A stretch of 64,000 bases of DNA from Arthrobacter sp. Y81 (GCF_002929335.1 NZ_PJIL01000002.1:321514-385513); one strand, 5' to 3'; numbered from the stretch's first letter, positions 25,005 to 33,742 are shown. Translations and numbers: made by a program. Notes: generated by a model not told the origin, from the sequence alone.

Positions 25005-26012
25005 CTAGTTGGCCGCCATCGTGACTTTCCACCCGAGCGGATCGGGCGCTTTCACCGGGCGGTGGTCGGCCGCCACGTTCTGGATGATCTGGTCGAGCGT
25101 GGTCTTCGGATCGAAGCCCACCAGATCCTTCGCTTTGCTGTTGTTGGGTACACGGCGACGCATGTCCTCATACCCCTCGGCGTATGCCTGCTCGTAGGGC
25201 ACCAGCGTGATGGGGCTATCGCTGCCCAGCAGCTCGACGATCCTCTGCGCAAGGGTGAGGATCGAAATCTCGTAGCTCCCGCCCAGGTTGTAGGCATTGC
25301 CGTAAGCGGACTCTTCCTCGGAGATCCTGGTGATCGCGGGGACGATATCGCCCACGTAGGAGAAGCACCGTGTCTGATTGCCGTCGCCATAAACGGTCAG
25401 CGGCTCGCCGGCCATCGCCTGCTTGACCAGGCGCGGCACCACCATTCCGTACCGGCCGGTTTGCCTTGGACCCACCGTGTTGAACAGCCGCACGATCGCA
25501 ACCGGAAGCCCAAACTGCCGCCAGTAGGCGTGTGCGAACGCCTCGTCGATTCCTTTGGCAGCCGCGTACGTCCACCGGGACTTGAGGGCCGAGCCAAGGA
25601 TCCGGTCCGATTCCTCCGACAGGCTGTCTGAAGTGTTCTTGCCGTAAATCTCACTCGTGGATGCCAGCAGCAGCGACGCTCCGGATTCCAGCACGGCATC
25701 CAGCACCACTTCAGTGCCGTGGATATTTGTCCGCAGGCTCTCCAGAGGGTGCTCCACGATCAGGTTTACGCCTACGGCGGCAGCCAGGTGGAAGACCCGG
25801 TCAGCGCCGGCCACCACCCGATCTACCGCGGCGCGGTCGAGGATGCTGCCCTCGACGAAATGAAAATCCCGGTGGCCGATCACGGTCCGGAGGTTTTCCA
25901 GGCGGCCGGTAGAGAGGTCATCCAACACCGTGACTTTGTCGCCGGCCGCGAGGAGGTGCTCCACGAGATGGCTCCCGATGAAGCCGGCTCCGCCGGTGAT
26001 TGCTGTTTTCAC
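25005..26012 (-). CDS. NAD-dependent nucleotide-sugar epimerase (extended SDR)
   Basis: A 335-residue extended short-chain dehydrogenase. TGGAGFIGS (residues 6-14) binds NAD; the catalytic Ser is in LLASTSEIYG and Tyr/Lys in TYAAAK. FNTVGPRQTGRYGMVVPR and YGDGNQTRCFSYVGD are the sugar-nucleotide signatures of the UDP-sugar 4-epimerase/decarboxylase branch. GTG 26012 follows TAGGAGAA and lies 40 bases after the dehydrogenase stop. Beside a UDP-N-acetylhexosamine dehydrogenase it may epimerise the uronate, as in the WbpA-WbpP or TviB-TviC pairs. Decarboxylation to a pentose is the alternative; the sequence alone does not decide. Confidence 0.85.
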   Translation of the reverse strand: MKTAITGGAGFIGSHLVEHLLAAGDKVTVLDDLSTGRLENLRTVIGHRDFHFVEGSILDRAAVDRVVAGADRVFHLAAAVGVNLIVEHPLESLRTNIHGTEVVLDAVLESGASLLLASTSEIYGKNTSDSLSEESDRILGSALKSRWTYAAAKGIDEAFAHAYWRQFGLPVAIVRLFNTVGPRQTGRYGMVVPRLVKQAMAGEPLTVYGDGNQTRCFSYVGDIVPAITRISEEESAYGNAYNLGGSYEISILTLAQRIVELLGSDSPITLVPYEQAYAEGYEDMRRRVPNNSKAKDLVGFDPKTTLDQIIQNVAADHRPVKAPDPLGWKVTMAAN

Positions 26013-26052
26013 TTCTCCTACTTTCTTCTGAAGACCAGCGAAGCCGCTGGAA

Positions 26053-27486
26053 TCACAACCGGGTGACGTTTGTGCCGGCGGGCAGCCGGTAGGTGGTGTC
26101 AAGGACGGCAGGCGCTTCGCGCAGCCAGTCGATATCCATGGCGGCGTGCCTCGTGTGAAGGATCACCAGGTCTGCGTCCCAGACCGACGGATCCTCCAGG
26201 GACTCCAGTGCACCGCCCTGGCCGTCCGGGGCGGTGGGGCACCACGGATCGTGATACGCCACGTCTGCGCCGTCGGCGATCATTGCGGCGATGATTTCCA
26301 GTGCCGGAGATTCGCGCAGGTCCTCGACATCGGGCTTGTAGGCCACGCCAAGCACCAGGACGCGGGCGCCGGAGATTCCGTGGTTCCGGTCCGACAGAAT
26401 GCGGCGCGCCTTTTCCACCACCTGGTGGGGCCTTCCGGCGATGCCGGCCATGGCGTGCTCGATGACGGGAGCCGTGACCCTGGCTTTCCGCAGCTGCCAG
26501 AGCAGGTAGTGCGGGTCGCAGGGGATGCAGTGGCCGCCGACGCCCGGGCCGGGGGTGAACGGCATAAAGCCGTAGGGCTTGGTCGAGGCCGCATCAATCA
26601 CGTCCATGACCTCCATGCCCAGCCCGTGGCAAATATCCGCGAACTCGTTGGCCAAGGCGATGTTCACTGCCCGGAAGGTGTTTTCGACGAGCTTGGTCAT
26701 CTCTGCAACATCTGCTGACGGCACCACATGCACCAGCTTGGTGCTGACCTGGAGCAAAGCCTCTGCGGCTTCACCGCAGGCCGGCGTGACTCCGCCCACC
26801 ACCCGCGGTACGTCTTCGTGCGAGAAAGCGTCAACGCCGGGATTGATGCGCTCCGGCGAGAAGGCCACAAACACATCCCTGCCGGGGATAAGGCCCTTGG
26901 CAGCCAGCGGAACGGCCAGGAGGTCCCTGGTTGAGCCCACGTAGGTGGTGGACGTCAGCATCAGCAGCTGGCCCGCCACCGCGAATTCGACCACCGAAGC
27001 GCACGCCGCCCGGAGAATCCCGAGATCCGGCACCAGGTAGGGATCCACCGGGGTGGGAACACAAACAACAACTGCTGCTGCCCGGGCCAGCAGGGACAGG
27101 TCCGTGCTGATCATGAAGGACGGATCCTCGAGGGCGCTGTTGAGGCGGACCTTGTCCGAGTCGAGCAGGTCTGCCTGCTGGGACCGGATCACCGCCAGCC
27201 TGTTCTCGGACACATCCAGTCCCAGGACACGCCGTCCTGAAGCGTTGATGGCGAGGGCCGTCGGCAGGCCGACGTAGCCCAGCCCGACAATCGCGACGTC
27301 GAACGTGAACGTGAGATCCTGGGCAGCCGTTTCGCTCACGGGGGCCTGTGACTCAACGGCGTCCGCCGCCGGTTCAGGCGCTCCGGCTCCGTTTTCCGGC
27401 CATTCCCTGGAATCCTCAAGCAGCGGAGGAAGTGCTGCCCGGGTCAGCGGTGCCTTATGGGTTTTTAGCTTGGTGTTCGGTGTCAT
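26053..27486 (-). CDS. Nucleotide-sugar 6-dehydrogenase (UDP-GlcNAc/UDP-ManNAc type)
   Basis: A 477-residue UDP-sugar dehydrogenase making a uronic acid with two NAD per sugar. After a ~60-residue low-complexity N-terminal extension comes the NAD fold (IVGLGYVGLPTA, 67-78). The central dimer domain contains FSPERINPG, and TKLVENTFRAVNIALANE carries the conserved Lys and Asn. Catalytic Cys sits in GPGVGGHCIPCDPHYLLW, the form seen in WbpA/WecC-like N-acetylhexosamine enzymes rather than the GGSCFPKD form of UDP-glucose dehydrogenase. GVAYKPDVEDLRESPAL closes the UDP-binding domain. GGGAGG precedes the ATG by ten bases. It is the first gene of the operon with the epimerase and SLH deacetylase, with a terminator-like hairpin in its leader. 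Confidence 0.9.
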   Translation of the reverse strand: MTPNTKLKTHKAPLTRAALPPLLEDSREWPENGAGAPEPAADAVESQAPVSETAAQDLTFTFDVAIVGLGYVGLPTALAINASGRRVLGLDVSENRLAVIRSQQADLLDSDKVRLNSALEDPSFMISTDLSLLARAAAVVVCVPTPVDPYLVPDLGILRAACASVVEFAVAGQLLMLTSTTYVGSTRDLLAVPLAAKGLIPGRDVFVAFSPERINPGVDAFSHEDVPRVVGGVTPACGEAAEALLQVSTKLVHVVPSADVAEMTKLVENTFRAVNIALANEFADICHGLGMEVMDVIDAASTKPYGFMPFTPGPGVGGHCIPCDPHYLLWQLRKARVTAPVIEHAMAGIAGRPHQVVEKARRILSDRNHGISGARVLVLGVAYKPDVEDLRESPALEIIAAMIADGADVAYHDPWCPTAPDGQGGALESLEDPSVWDADLVILHTRHAAMDIDWLREAPAVLDTTYRLPAGTNVTRL

Positions 27487-27523
27487 GCTAAACCGACCTC
27501 CCGGTATTCGATTTGTCCCGTTT

Positions 27524-27591
27524 GTAAGAAAGCCGGCGACGAAGACTGGCAGATCCCGGTCTCAGAAGACGCTGCCCGGGTCGTCGCCGGC
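27524..27591 (-). promoter_or_regulatory. Terminator-like hairpin in the dehydrogenase leader (attenuator candidate)
   Basis: On the minus strand a perfect 11-bp stem (27581-27591 with 27532-27542) is followed by TTTCTTAC and ends about 45 bases before the dehydrogenase start. The 38-base loop region can itself fold (AGACnGG with CCnGTCT). Position and shape fit conditional termination before the operon; a terminator for a short upstream transcript is also possible. Confidence 0.5.
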
Positions 27592-28039
27592 TCGAATGGG
27601 GTACCCGCCGTTAGCGGGATGCTGGTCGCCCTGGAGGATCGTTCCAGGTGGATTGCCACATGAAATTCCGAAAGCCAAGTGTCAGCTGATTGATGCATTT
27701 AGAGACCCACTTCTTTCCCCAATATTTGCCTGCGGCCCAACAAGCTACAGCGTATTAACCAACCACCTGCCGGGGCGCGAGTGGGCTCTACCCGTCTTTG
27801 CGGGTGCATCACTGACCGGAACTGGGTGGTACGCGCCCGGCCCGCCCCCACTACTCGCATCAGTACTCGTTTGCGGGCAGCACGAAATGAGTGGAAGCTC
27901 CGTTTTCGGCGCACAGGATTTCAGCGGGTAGCCGGCGGCTCGATTACGGCCGCGGGCAACCGCTCAGGTGCTGCCCCGGAAGCCGACGTCGGAGCGCACC
28001 CGGTCGGGGCCGCTGTCTTGTGGCTTGGAGATGGCGTAA
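27592..28039. promoter_or_regulatory. Upstream region of the sugar-nucleotide operon with shared motifs
   Basis: Non-coding, A+T-richer around 27680-27760. CTACCCGTCTTT (27788-27799) lies in a 25-base segment, 27778-27802, matching that upstream of the GH18-like gene. CTACTCG at 27851 and AGTACTCG at 27862 resemble halves of the GAGTAGTnACTACTC palindrome. These lie roughly 300-380 bases from the dehydrogenase start. I see no supported gene. Confidence 0.4.
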
Positions 28040-30739
28040 CTACGCGGTGCCGGGCAATCCGGCGTGGCGGGCACCATAGGCAACCATCGCCAGGTCTTCC
28101 CGATGGCTGATACCGAGTTTCGCGAACATCCGGTACAGATGCCCTTCCACAGTCCGGAGTGAAAGCCCGAGCTGCAGCGCGATCTCACGGTTGCTCGCAC
28201 CGGCCTGGACCAGGGCTGCGATTTCCTGCTCGCGCCGCGTCAGCTTGTGCAGGTCCGGCGGAATCTCAGCGGCCGATGACCCGGTCTTGTTGAGGGCCGC
28301 ATTGCGCTGCTTGACGAGCTTCTGGGCCTCGAACTGCCGGGGCTTGTCTCCCCTGGTCTCCAGGATCCGCAGGGCGTGGGCAGCGCATTCCGCAGCGGCC
28401 AGGTCCAGCCCGTCCCGTGCGGCGGCGTCGCTCATTTCCACAAGCCGGTTGACGTCCTTGGCGGCGAGAGCGCGGCAGTACGCCGCCACAAATTCCGCAC
28501 TGCGGCCTTCGCAGCCCTCCGCCGCGGCGGCGAGGCGCGGTACTACTGACAAATCGCCCAGCCGGAGCACGAGGGAGAGGATCTCCACCTCATAACTGAG
28601 GAAACCGGAGGCTTCGGCGGCATCGGCGAGGACCATCAGCTTTGATGCGGCAGCCTGGACTCCGACGCGTTCGGACCGTGCCGCGACGGCGTAGGCCCGC
28701 CCCAGCAGCGAGGCGTGGCGGTGGTCCGAAAGCAGCGCGTCGTAGGCGTCGGCATTGGCTTTGGCTGTCTCCGTCCGGTTGAGGATGGATGCTGCATAGG
28801 CGGTAGCCGCGAGGGCATCGGGCAAGTCGCCGCCGGCGTCGGAGAGGCGCAGCACTTCGGCGGCCTGGCTCAGTTTTGGCAGGGCCGCCCCGATGGTGCC
28901 CCGCCGCAGGTCTGCGTTCCCGGCCGCCAGATGCAACATCCCGCCAAAGTAGATCAGCGAGTTGGAGGCCTGGGCGATGTGGTTCTGCAGATAGTCATCC
29001 AGGACATCGAGTTCCCCGGCATGGAGCAGCGCCAGCAGGTAGCGCCGCATCACGAACTCGGCGTACTCAAGGCGCCGGTCACCGCTGGCGGCAAGGATGT
29101 CCTCGACCACCATCACCACCTGGAGTGCCGAAACGGCACGTCCCGTGAGTGCCAGCGACTCTGCCAGCAGCGTTCCGGCCAGCAGCCGGGACTCGTCGTC
29201 GTCCGTGGACTCCCAGATATCCTGCAGTTCCGGCTCTGCTTCCACGTGTCGCCCAGCGGCCTGGTAGCCCTCCAGGGCCAGCAGCCTGCTGCCCAGCCGC
29301 GCCGTCTCAAGCTCTTTCGCATCGAACTCCGGATGGGCCTCTTCCAGCCTGGAGACGGCTTCCGCCCACGCATCGGCGGCGCGGAGCACAGCCTCCGGCC
29401 CGTTGCGCTGACCGGCGGCCAGCTGGGCCGCCAGCATGGAAGCCTGCCGGACTGTCCGCAGATCAGTGGCTTGTTCCACTACGCCTTCGAGGCACAGGCT
29501 GGCTCCCAGGGGATCCCGGCCGTACAGCTTGGCGCGGGCAAGTTCCACTTGCGCTGCGAGCTTCAGGGACGGCTCCCTGATGGCGCCCACCACCCGTTCG
29601 ACGTACTCGGGGATGAAAAGGCGGTTCGCCAGCTGCGCGGCCTCCAGGATGTCGGCGTCGGGAACGGTTGCTCCGGACTCCAGGGCCCAGGTGACGTGCC
29701 GCAGCCTGCCGTCCAGTGTCTCCGGCCGCGAGTCCAGAAGGTCTACGATCCGCCGTCGGATGGTCACGCTGCGGGCAGTCGGTACCAGCTGCCTGATCAC
29801 CTCGCCGATCAGCGGTTGCGCCAGGCGGACGTGCCTGGCGGGGTCCGCGGAAATCGCGATGAACTGGAGCTCCTTGAGTTCATCGACGGCCCGGCTGTCG
29901 CTGGCCCGCTGCAGGACGCTCAGGGGGATCGCTTCGGCAAGTGCCACTGATTCCAGGGCCTGGCGCTGTTCGGGGTTCAACTGCATGATCTGGTTCCTGA
30001 CCAGGTCCATCAGCCGGACGGTGGCCGCTCCGGGCTCGCCCAGGAGCACCCAGGTGTCATTGCGCCGCAGCAGGTGGCCGCGGCTCCTGGCATGGGCTAT
30101 CAGTTCCAGCAGGAACATCGGGTTTCCGCCGGACGACCTGAAAAGGACCGCGCTGGCACTGGGCACGAGCGGCGAGCCCAGTGCCCGGGTGCAGAGCTCG
30201 TCGACCTCCTCCTTGGTCAGCGGCTGCAGTTCAAAGCGGTCCACCAGGCCTTCCGACCACATCGACAGCACTTCCGGCGGGGGCGACGGGTGCGGCCGGC
30301 ACAACAGAACCACCCTGGCGGCTTCCGCCGCAGCCAGTTGCGCTATGACGGCGGCGCTGCTGTCATCCAGGTGGTGCGCATCTTCGACCACCAGCACGGC
30401 CTGCGATTGATCCCTCAGACCGTCCGGATTGAGTTCCGTTACCAGCGCCTTAAGCACGGCGCGGGGCTGGTCCGTCTGGCCGGGTGTCAGCGCGGTCAGC
30501 AAGGGGGCAAGGGCTGCGTAGGGAACTTCGGAGAGCGACGGCCCCGCATAGACGTAGAACGGACGGACACGGCTGCCCAGCTCAAAGAGCACCTCGTTGG
30601 TGAGCGCCGTCTTGCCGATGCCGGCGTCGCCAAGGATGAGGGCGCCCGGTCCGTTGGCGTCCACCAGGCAATCAACAACCGAGGCAACCATGCCGAAGCG
30701 CCCGATCAGCCGCTCTGCCGTGAGGGTGGTTTCAGTCAT
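28040..30739 (-). CDS. Large LuxR-type ATPase regulator (LAL-like)
   Basis: An 899-residue cytoplasmic transcription regulator. Intact P-loop GDAGIGKT at 37-44 and Walker B AVLVVEDAHHLDD near 120, followed by a long helical TPR-like region. The C-terminal LuxR/GerE helix-turn-helix (LTRREQEIAALVQAGASNRE then SLRTVEGHLYRMFAKLGIS) is the DNA-binding domain. LAL proteins such as MalT bind an inducer and ATP, then multimerise on promoters; no inducer can be inferred here. It starts two bases after the stop of the similar regulator upstream, with AGGAG inside that gene's end. The sugar-nucleotide operon lies downstream in the same direction, separated by 553 bp. Confidence 0.88.
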   Translation of the reverse strand: MTETTLTAERLIGRFGMVASVVDCLVDANGPGALILGDAGIGKTALTNEVLFELGSRVRPFYVYAGPSLSEVPYAALAPLLTALTPGQTDQPRAVLKALVTELNPDGLRDQSQAVLVVEDAHHLDDSSAAVIAQLAAAEAARVVLLCRPHPSPPPEVLSMWSEGLVDRFELQPLTKEEVDELCTRALGSPLVPSASAVLFRSSGGNPMFLLELIAHARSRGHLLRRNDTWVLLGEPGAATVRLMDLVRNQIMQLNPEQRQALESVALAEAIPLSVLQRASDSRAVDELKELQFIAISADPARHVRLAQPLIGEVIRQLVPTARSVTIRRRIVDLLDSRPETLDGRLRHVTWALESGATVPDADILEAAQLANRLFIPEYVERVVGAIREPSLKLAAQVELARAKLYGRDPLGASLCLEGVVEQATDLRTVRQASMLAAQLAAGQRNGPEAVLRAADAWAEAVSRLEEAHPEFDAKELETARLGSRLLALEGYQAAGRHVEAEPELQDIWESTDDDESRLLAGTLLAESLALTGRAVSALQVVMVVEDILAASGDRRLEYAEFVMRRYLLALLHAGELDVLDDYLQNHIAQASNSLIYFGGMLHLAAGNADLRRGTIGAALPKLSQAAEVLRLSDAGGDLPDALAATAYAASILNRTETAKANADAYDALLSDHRHASLLGRAYAVAARSERVGVQAAASKLMVLADAAEASGFLSYEVEILSLVLRLGDLSVVPRLAAAAEGCEGRSAEFVAAYCRALAAKDVNRLVEMSDAAARDGLDLAAAECAAHALRILETRGDKPRQFEAQKLVKQRNAALNKTGSSAAEIPPDLHKLTRREQEIAALVQAGASNREIALQLGLSLRTVEGHLYRMFAKLGISHREDLAMVAYGARHAGLPGTA

Positions 30740-30741
30740 GG

Positions 30742-33465
30742 CTAGTCATCTCCTGTACTGCCAAGGGCTACCGGAAGCTCCAAGCGCTCTTCGATTTTTA
30801 GCTTGCCGTAGATCTGGTAGAGGTGGCCCTCCACCGTCCTTACCGAAACGTGCAGCTGGGCCGCGATGCTCTTATTGCTCGCTCCGGCGGCAGCCAGCTG
30901 TGCTATTTGGAGTTCGCGTGCGGTCAGTGTGAGCCTGTCGTGGTTGCCGTCCTGGGGGGTCCGCAACCTCCTGCGGCAGGTTTCCGCCAGGTGCTTGGCC
31001 TGCCGGATCAGGCTCCTCTCGAGCCGTGCCTGGTCGAGGTTCAGGACCGACTCGGCGATGTCCAGGGCAAACCTGTCATTGTGCAGCCGGGCTGCGAGGT
31101 TGGCGGCAGCCATGAGTTCGTCAGCTCCGCCGGACATGACGCCCCGCGCGTACTGCGCGCAGAGTTCCGCAAAGGGTCCCTGGCTGTTTGATGCAGCATC
31201 CAGCAGCCGCGGTGCCGCAGCGGATTCTCCCAGCCTGACGGCCGAGCTCAGGCACAGCAGCTCATGCCCCACCGTGCCCGTGGCGCGGTCCTCGTCTGCC
31301 AGGCGCAGCAGCTGCGCAATCCCCGTCCGCGGGCCGTCCAGCTCCGCCCGCGCCAGCGCCGTGAAATACCCCTCCGCCCTGGATACCTTCCATGGCTTCC
31401 GTCTGGCGCCGGACGCCGTCTCTGCCAGGTAGCCAAGTGCCTGTTCGCGCTCACCCTGCAGGGCCGAGGCATAGGCCGCCGCCGCACAGGCGAGCGTGAG
31501 GATGCCGTCGCTGTCCTGGATCCGCAGCTGGCTGATGCCGGGAACGAGCAGGTCCAGTCCGTCGCGTCCGCGGCCCTGCATGCAGGCGCGGATCGCCTCC
31601 GGCACTTCCGTGGCGCTGAACCGCCGGTAGACGACGGACGACGGGAGCCAATCCTCGGTGGGCAGCGTCTCCGTCGCCTCGTCCGATCGGCCGGCCACCA
31701 GGTAAGCGAAGCGCAGCCGGGAGATCACCGACTGCGCGATGGCCACCGGGATCTCCGGGCGCAGGCACTGCAGCTTCAGCTGTTCGGCGAGCTCGGCAGC
31801 ATCGGACTGGCGCCCCGTCACGGCCCAGGCTTCACACAGCCAGCTGCCTGCCTGGAGCCGGAACTCCGCGCTGTGGAACTCAACGTTGTCCAGGGCCTCG
31901 GCAAGGCTGGCAGCCATTTCCCGGTAGGTTCCGGCGTAACTGGCTGCTTCGGCTTCGGCCAGTGTCAGCTGTTCCCGGATACGCCGTAGGTCCGGCGCCG
32001 ACATTTCGGCGACCGGACCTGTTGAGTCCTCGTAAAGTACCTTCCGTGCCCGGGCCAGGGAGTCGGGGGCTTCCTGCCAGGCATCCCGGGTGGCGAGGAA
32101 CACCGAACTCTCCGCCAGGAGAAGCCCAATCCATTCCGCGAGCGCGGGGTCCCCCCGGGACACCTCGCGATGTCGGCGGACCACGGCCAGGGCCTCCTCC
32201 ACCTCGCCGAGCGTCATCAGCGCCGTGACTTCCTCAGTGACCGCCCCCGCAAGCTCCTCGTGTTCCTTGATAGTGCGGACAAACCGAAGCGCCAGGGGCG
32301 CATCCAGGCGTCTGTTGGCCAGGCGTGCCGCAGAGAGGGACTCGTCCGTCGACAACACTGCGCCGCATTCAAGGGCCCAGACCGCGAACGGCAGTTCCGT
32401 GGCCGGCGTCCGAAGGGAAGGCGCCGCAGCCGAGAGGACCATTTCGCGGAGATCGTTGCTCCGGCCCGGCGGGACATTTTCCCGCACCACATCGGCGACC
32501 AGCTGGCTCTGGATCCTGACGCGGCGGGGCAGGGAGTCCTCGACCGCCAGGACCCCGCGCTCCTCGAGGGCGTCCACATCATCGGCATCGACAAGTGTGA
32601 GCAAGGTGTCCAGGGGCAGCGTCTCCGCCAGAGACAGGATTTCCAGGATTCGCCGGTCAGCCTCGCCCATGCGCCCCAGCCGGGTGGCGATCAGGTCAGT
32701 GATCGCCCGTCCGTGAACGTGGTGTTCCGCTGTCAGGACCCAGACGCCGTCCCGCACAACCAGTGAACCCGAATCGGCGAGCTCCATCGCAAGCATCTTC
32801 AGGTAGTGCGGGTTGCCGTCGCTGGCCGCCCACAGCGATTGGACGGCGGAGTGCGAGACCTTGGCGCTGAGTCCTTCTTCCAGCCAGCTGACAGCCTCGC
32901 GGAAAGACAGCGGTTCGAGGTTTACGCGCGTAAGGAACCCGCCGTCGCAGAGTCCTGAGATCTCAGCCGAGAGCCGCAGCGGGTCTGAACACGTCAGGAC
33001 CAGGCGAACGGCGCGGTTTCGTGCCAGCTGGGCGATTGTCACGGCCGTCAGTTCGTCAGCCTCGCCGGCATTGTCGACAAAGAGGTAGACGGTCTTCCCG
33101 TTGGCGCGCTCCCGCAGGAGCCGCATGAGCCCGGACAGGACCAGCACGGGGTGGTTCAGATACCCGGGCTCGAGGTCGCTCAACAGCATGTTGAGCGCGC
33201 CGTAGGGTGAGCGGGAGAGGGCTGCGCTGCACCGGAGCGTCACTACCAGGGAATCGTCGCGGAAAAGTTTGAGGGCGTGGGTGGTGAGGAAGGTCTTCCC
33301 GGTGCCCGAGGATCCGGTCACCAGCACTCCCCCGGTGGACTCGGCCAAGGCACGGGTAATGTCGCTGACAGCCTGCTTCCGACCGATCAAAGGCCATGCG
33401 GCGCCCCGTGTCATTCCGGCGGATCTGGTGGCGTGTGTACTGGCCACATTATCGGCTGTCAACAT
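30742..33465 (-). CDS. Large LuxR-type ATPase regulator (LAL-like)
   Basis: A 907-residue paralogue of the downstream regulator: P-loop GSSGTGKT (51-58), Walker B-like TVYLFVDNAGEAD, long helical middle, C-terminal GerE domain (LTARELQIAQLAAAGASNKS then RTVEGHLYQIYGKLKI). ATG 33465 has AGAGG eight bases upstream and is preferred over an in-frame TTG at 33507. First gene of a two-regulator operon. Its upstream gap contains a GAGTAGT-type palindrome, a second 19-bp palindrome and the shared ACCYGTMYTT motif, making it a good candidate for auto- or cross-regulation. Confidence 0.88.
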   Translation of the reverse strand: MLTADNVASTHATRSAGMTRGAAWPLIGRKQAVSDITRALAESTGGVLVTGSSGTGKTFLTTHALKLFRDDSLVVTLRCSAALSRSPYGALNMLLSDLEPGYLNHPVLVLSGLMRLLRERANGKTVYLFVDNAGEADELTAVTIAQLARNRAVRLVLTCSDPLRLSAEISGLCDGGFLTRVNLEPLSFREAVSWLEEGLSAKVSHSAVQSLWAASDGNPHYLKMLAMELADSGSLVVRDGVWVLTAEHHVHGRAITDLIATRLGRMGEADRRILEILSLAETLPLDTLLTLVDADDVDALEERGVLAVEDSLPRRVRIQSQLVADVVRENVPPGRSNDLREMVLSAAAPSLRTPATELPFAVWALECGAVLSTDESLSAARLANRRLDAPLALRFVRTIKEHEELAGAVTEEVTALMTLGEVEEALAVVRRHREVSRGDPALAEWIGLLLAESSVFLATRDAWQEAPDSLARARKVLYEDSTGPVAEMSAPDLRRIREQLTLAEAEAASYAGTYREMAASLAEALDNVEFHSAEFRLQAGSWLCEAWAVTGRQSDAAELAEQLKLQCLRPEIPVAIAQSVISRLRFAYLVAGRSDEATETLPTEDWLPSSVVYRRFSATEVPEAIRACMQGRGRDGLDLLVPGISQLRIQDSDGILTLACAAAAYASALQGEREQALGYLAETASGARRKPWKVSRAEGYFTALARAELDGPRTGIAQLLRLADEDRATGTVGHELLCLSSAVRLGESAAAPRLLDAASNSQGPFAELCAQYARGVMSGGADELMAAANLAARLHNDRFALDIAESVLNLDQARLERSLIRQAKHLAETCRRRLRTPQDGNHDRLTLTARELQIAQLAAAGASNKSIAAQLHVSVRTVEGHLYQIYGKLKIEERLELPVALGSTGDD

Positions 33466-33742
33466 GAGTGAGACCTCTGTATTTATGAGCGATTTCTGGT
33501 AACCCAAACTAACCAGCTGGGACGCCCGCGGGCACCAGTAGTGAGTACTCGATTTTGCCCGTTACTCATACCTGTACTTGCAAGGCAAGTACCCCCGATC
33601 GCCCTGTCCGGTTACGCAGGGCGGCAGCAAGCCGCTACAAAGCGGTCAGATCAGCGCCCTCGCGGCGTCGAAATAGTTAACAAGTCGCTGAGGCGGCGCC
33701 GGCCCGGCACCACCGCCGAGTAGTGCCCGGTGGTCCAGGTAC
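33466..33742. promoter_or_regulatory. Regulator promoter region with two palindromes
   Basis: CAGTAGTGAGTACTC at 33536-33550 is a variant of the perfect palindrome at 13984. CTCATACCTGTACTTGC at 33565-33581 matches the SARP upstream motif at 15 of 17 bases. GTACTTGCAAGGCAAGTAC (33574-33592) is a perfect palindrome with 8-base arms. All lie 70-130 bases upstream of the regulator ATG 33465. No gene is evident. Confidence 0.55.

Noticed and set aside
14273..27486. Hyaluronan-type operon (synthase plus UDP-glucose dehydrogenase).
   Set aside because: The dehydrogenase has the N-acetylhexosamine-type cysteine motif, and NodB deacetylases with a GH18-like protein do not belong to hyaluronan loci.
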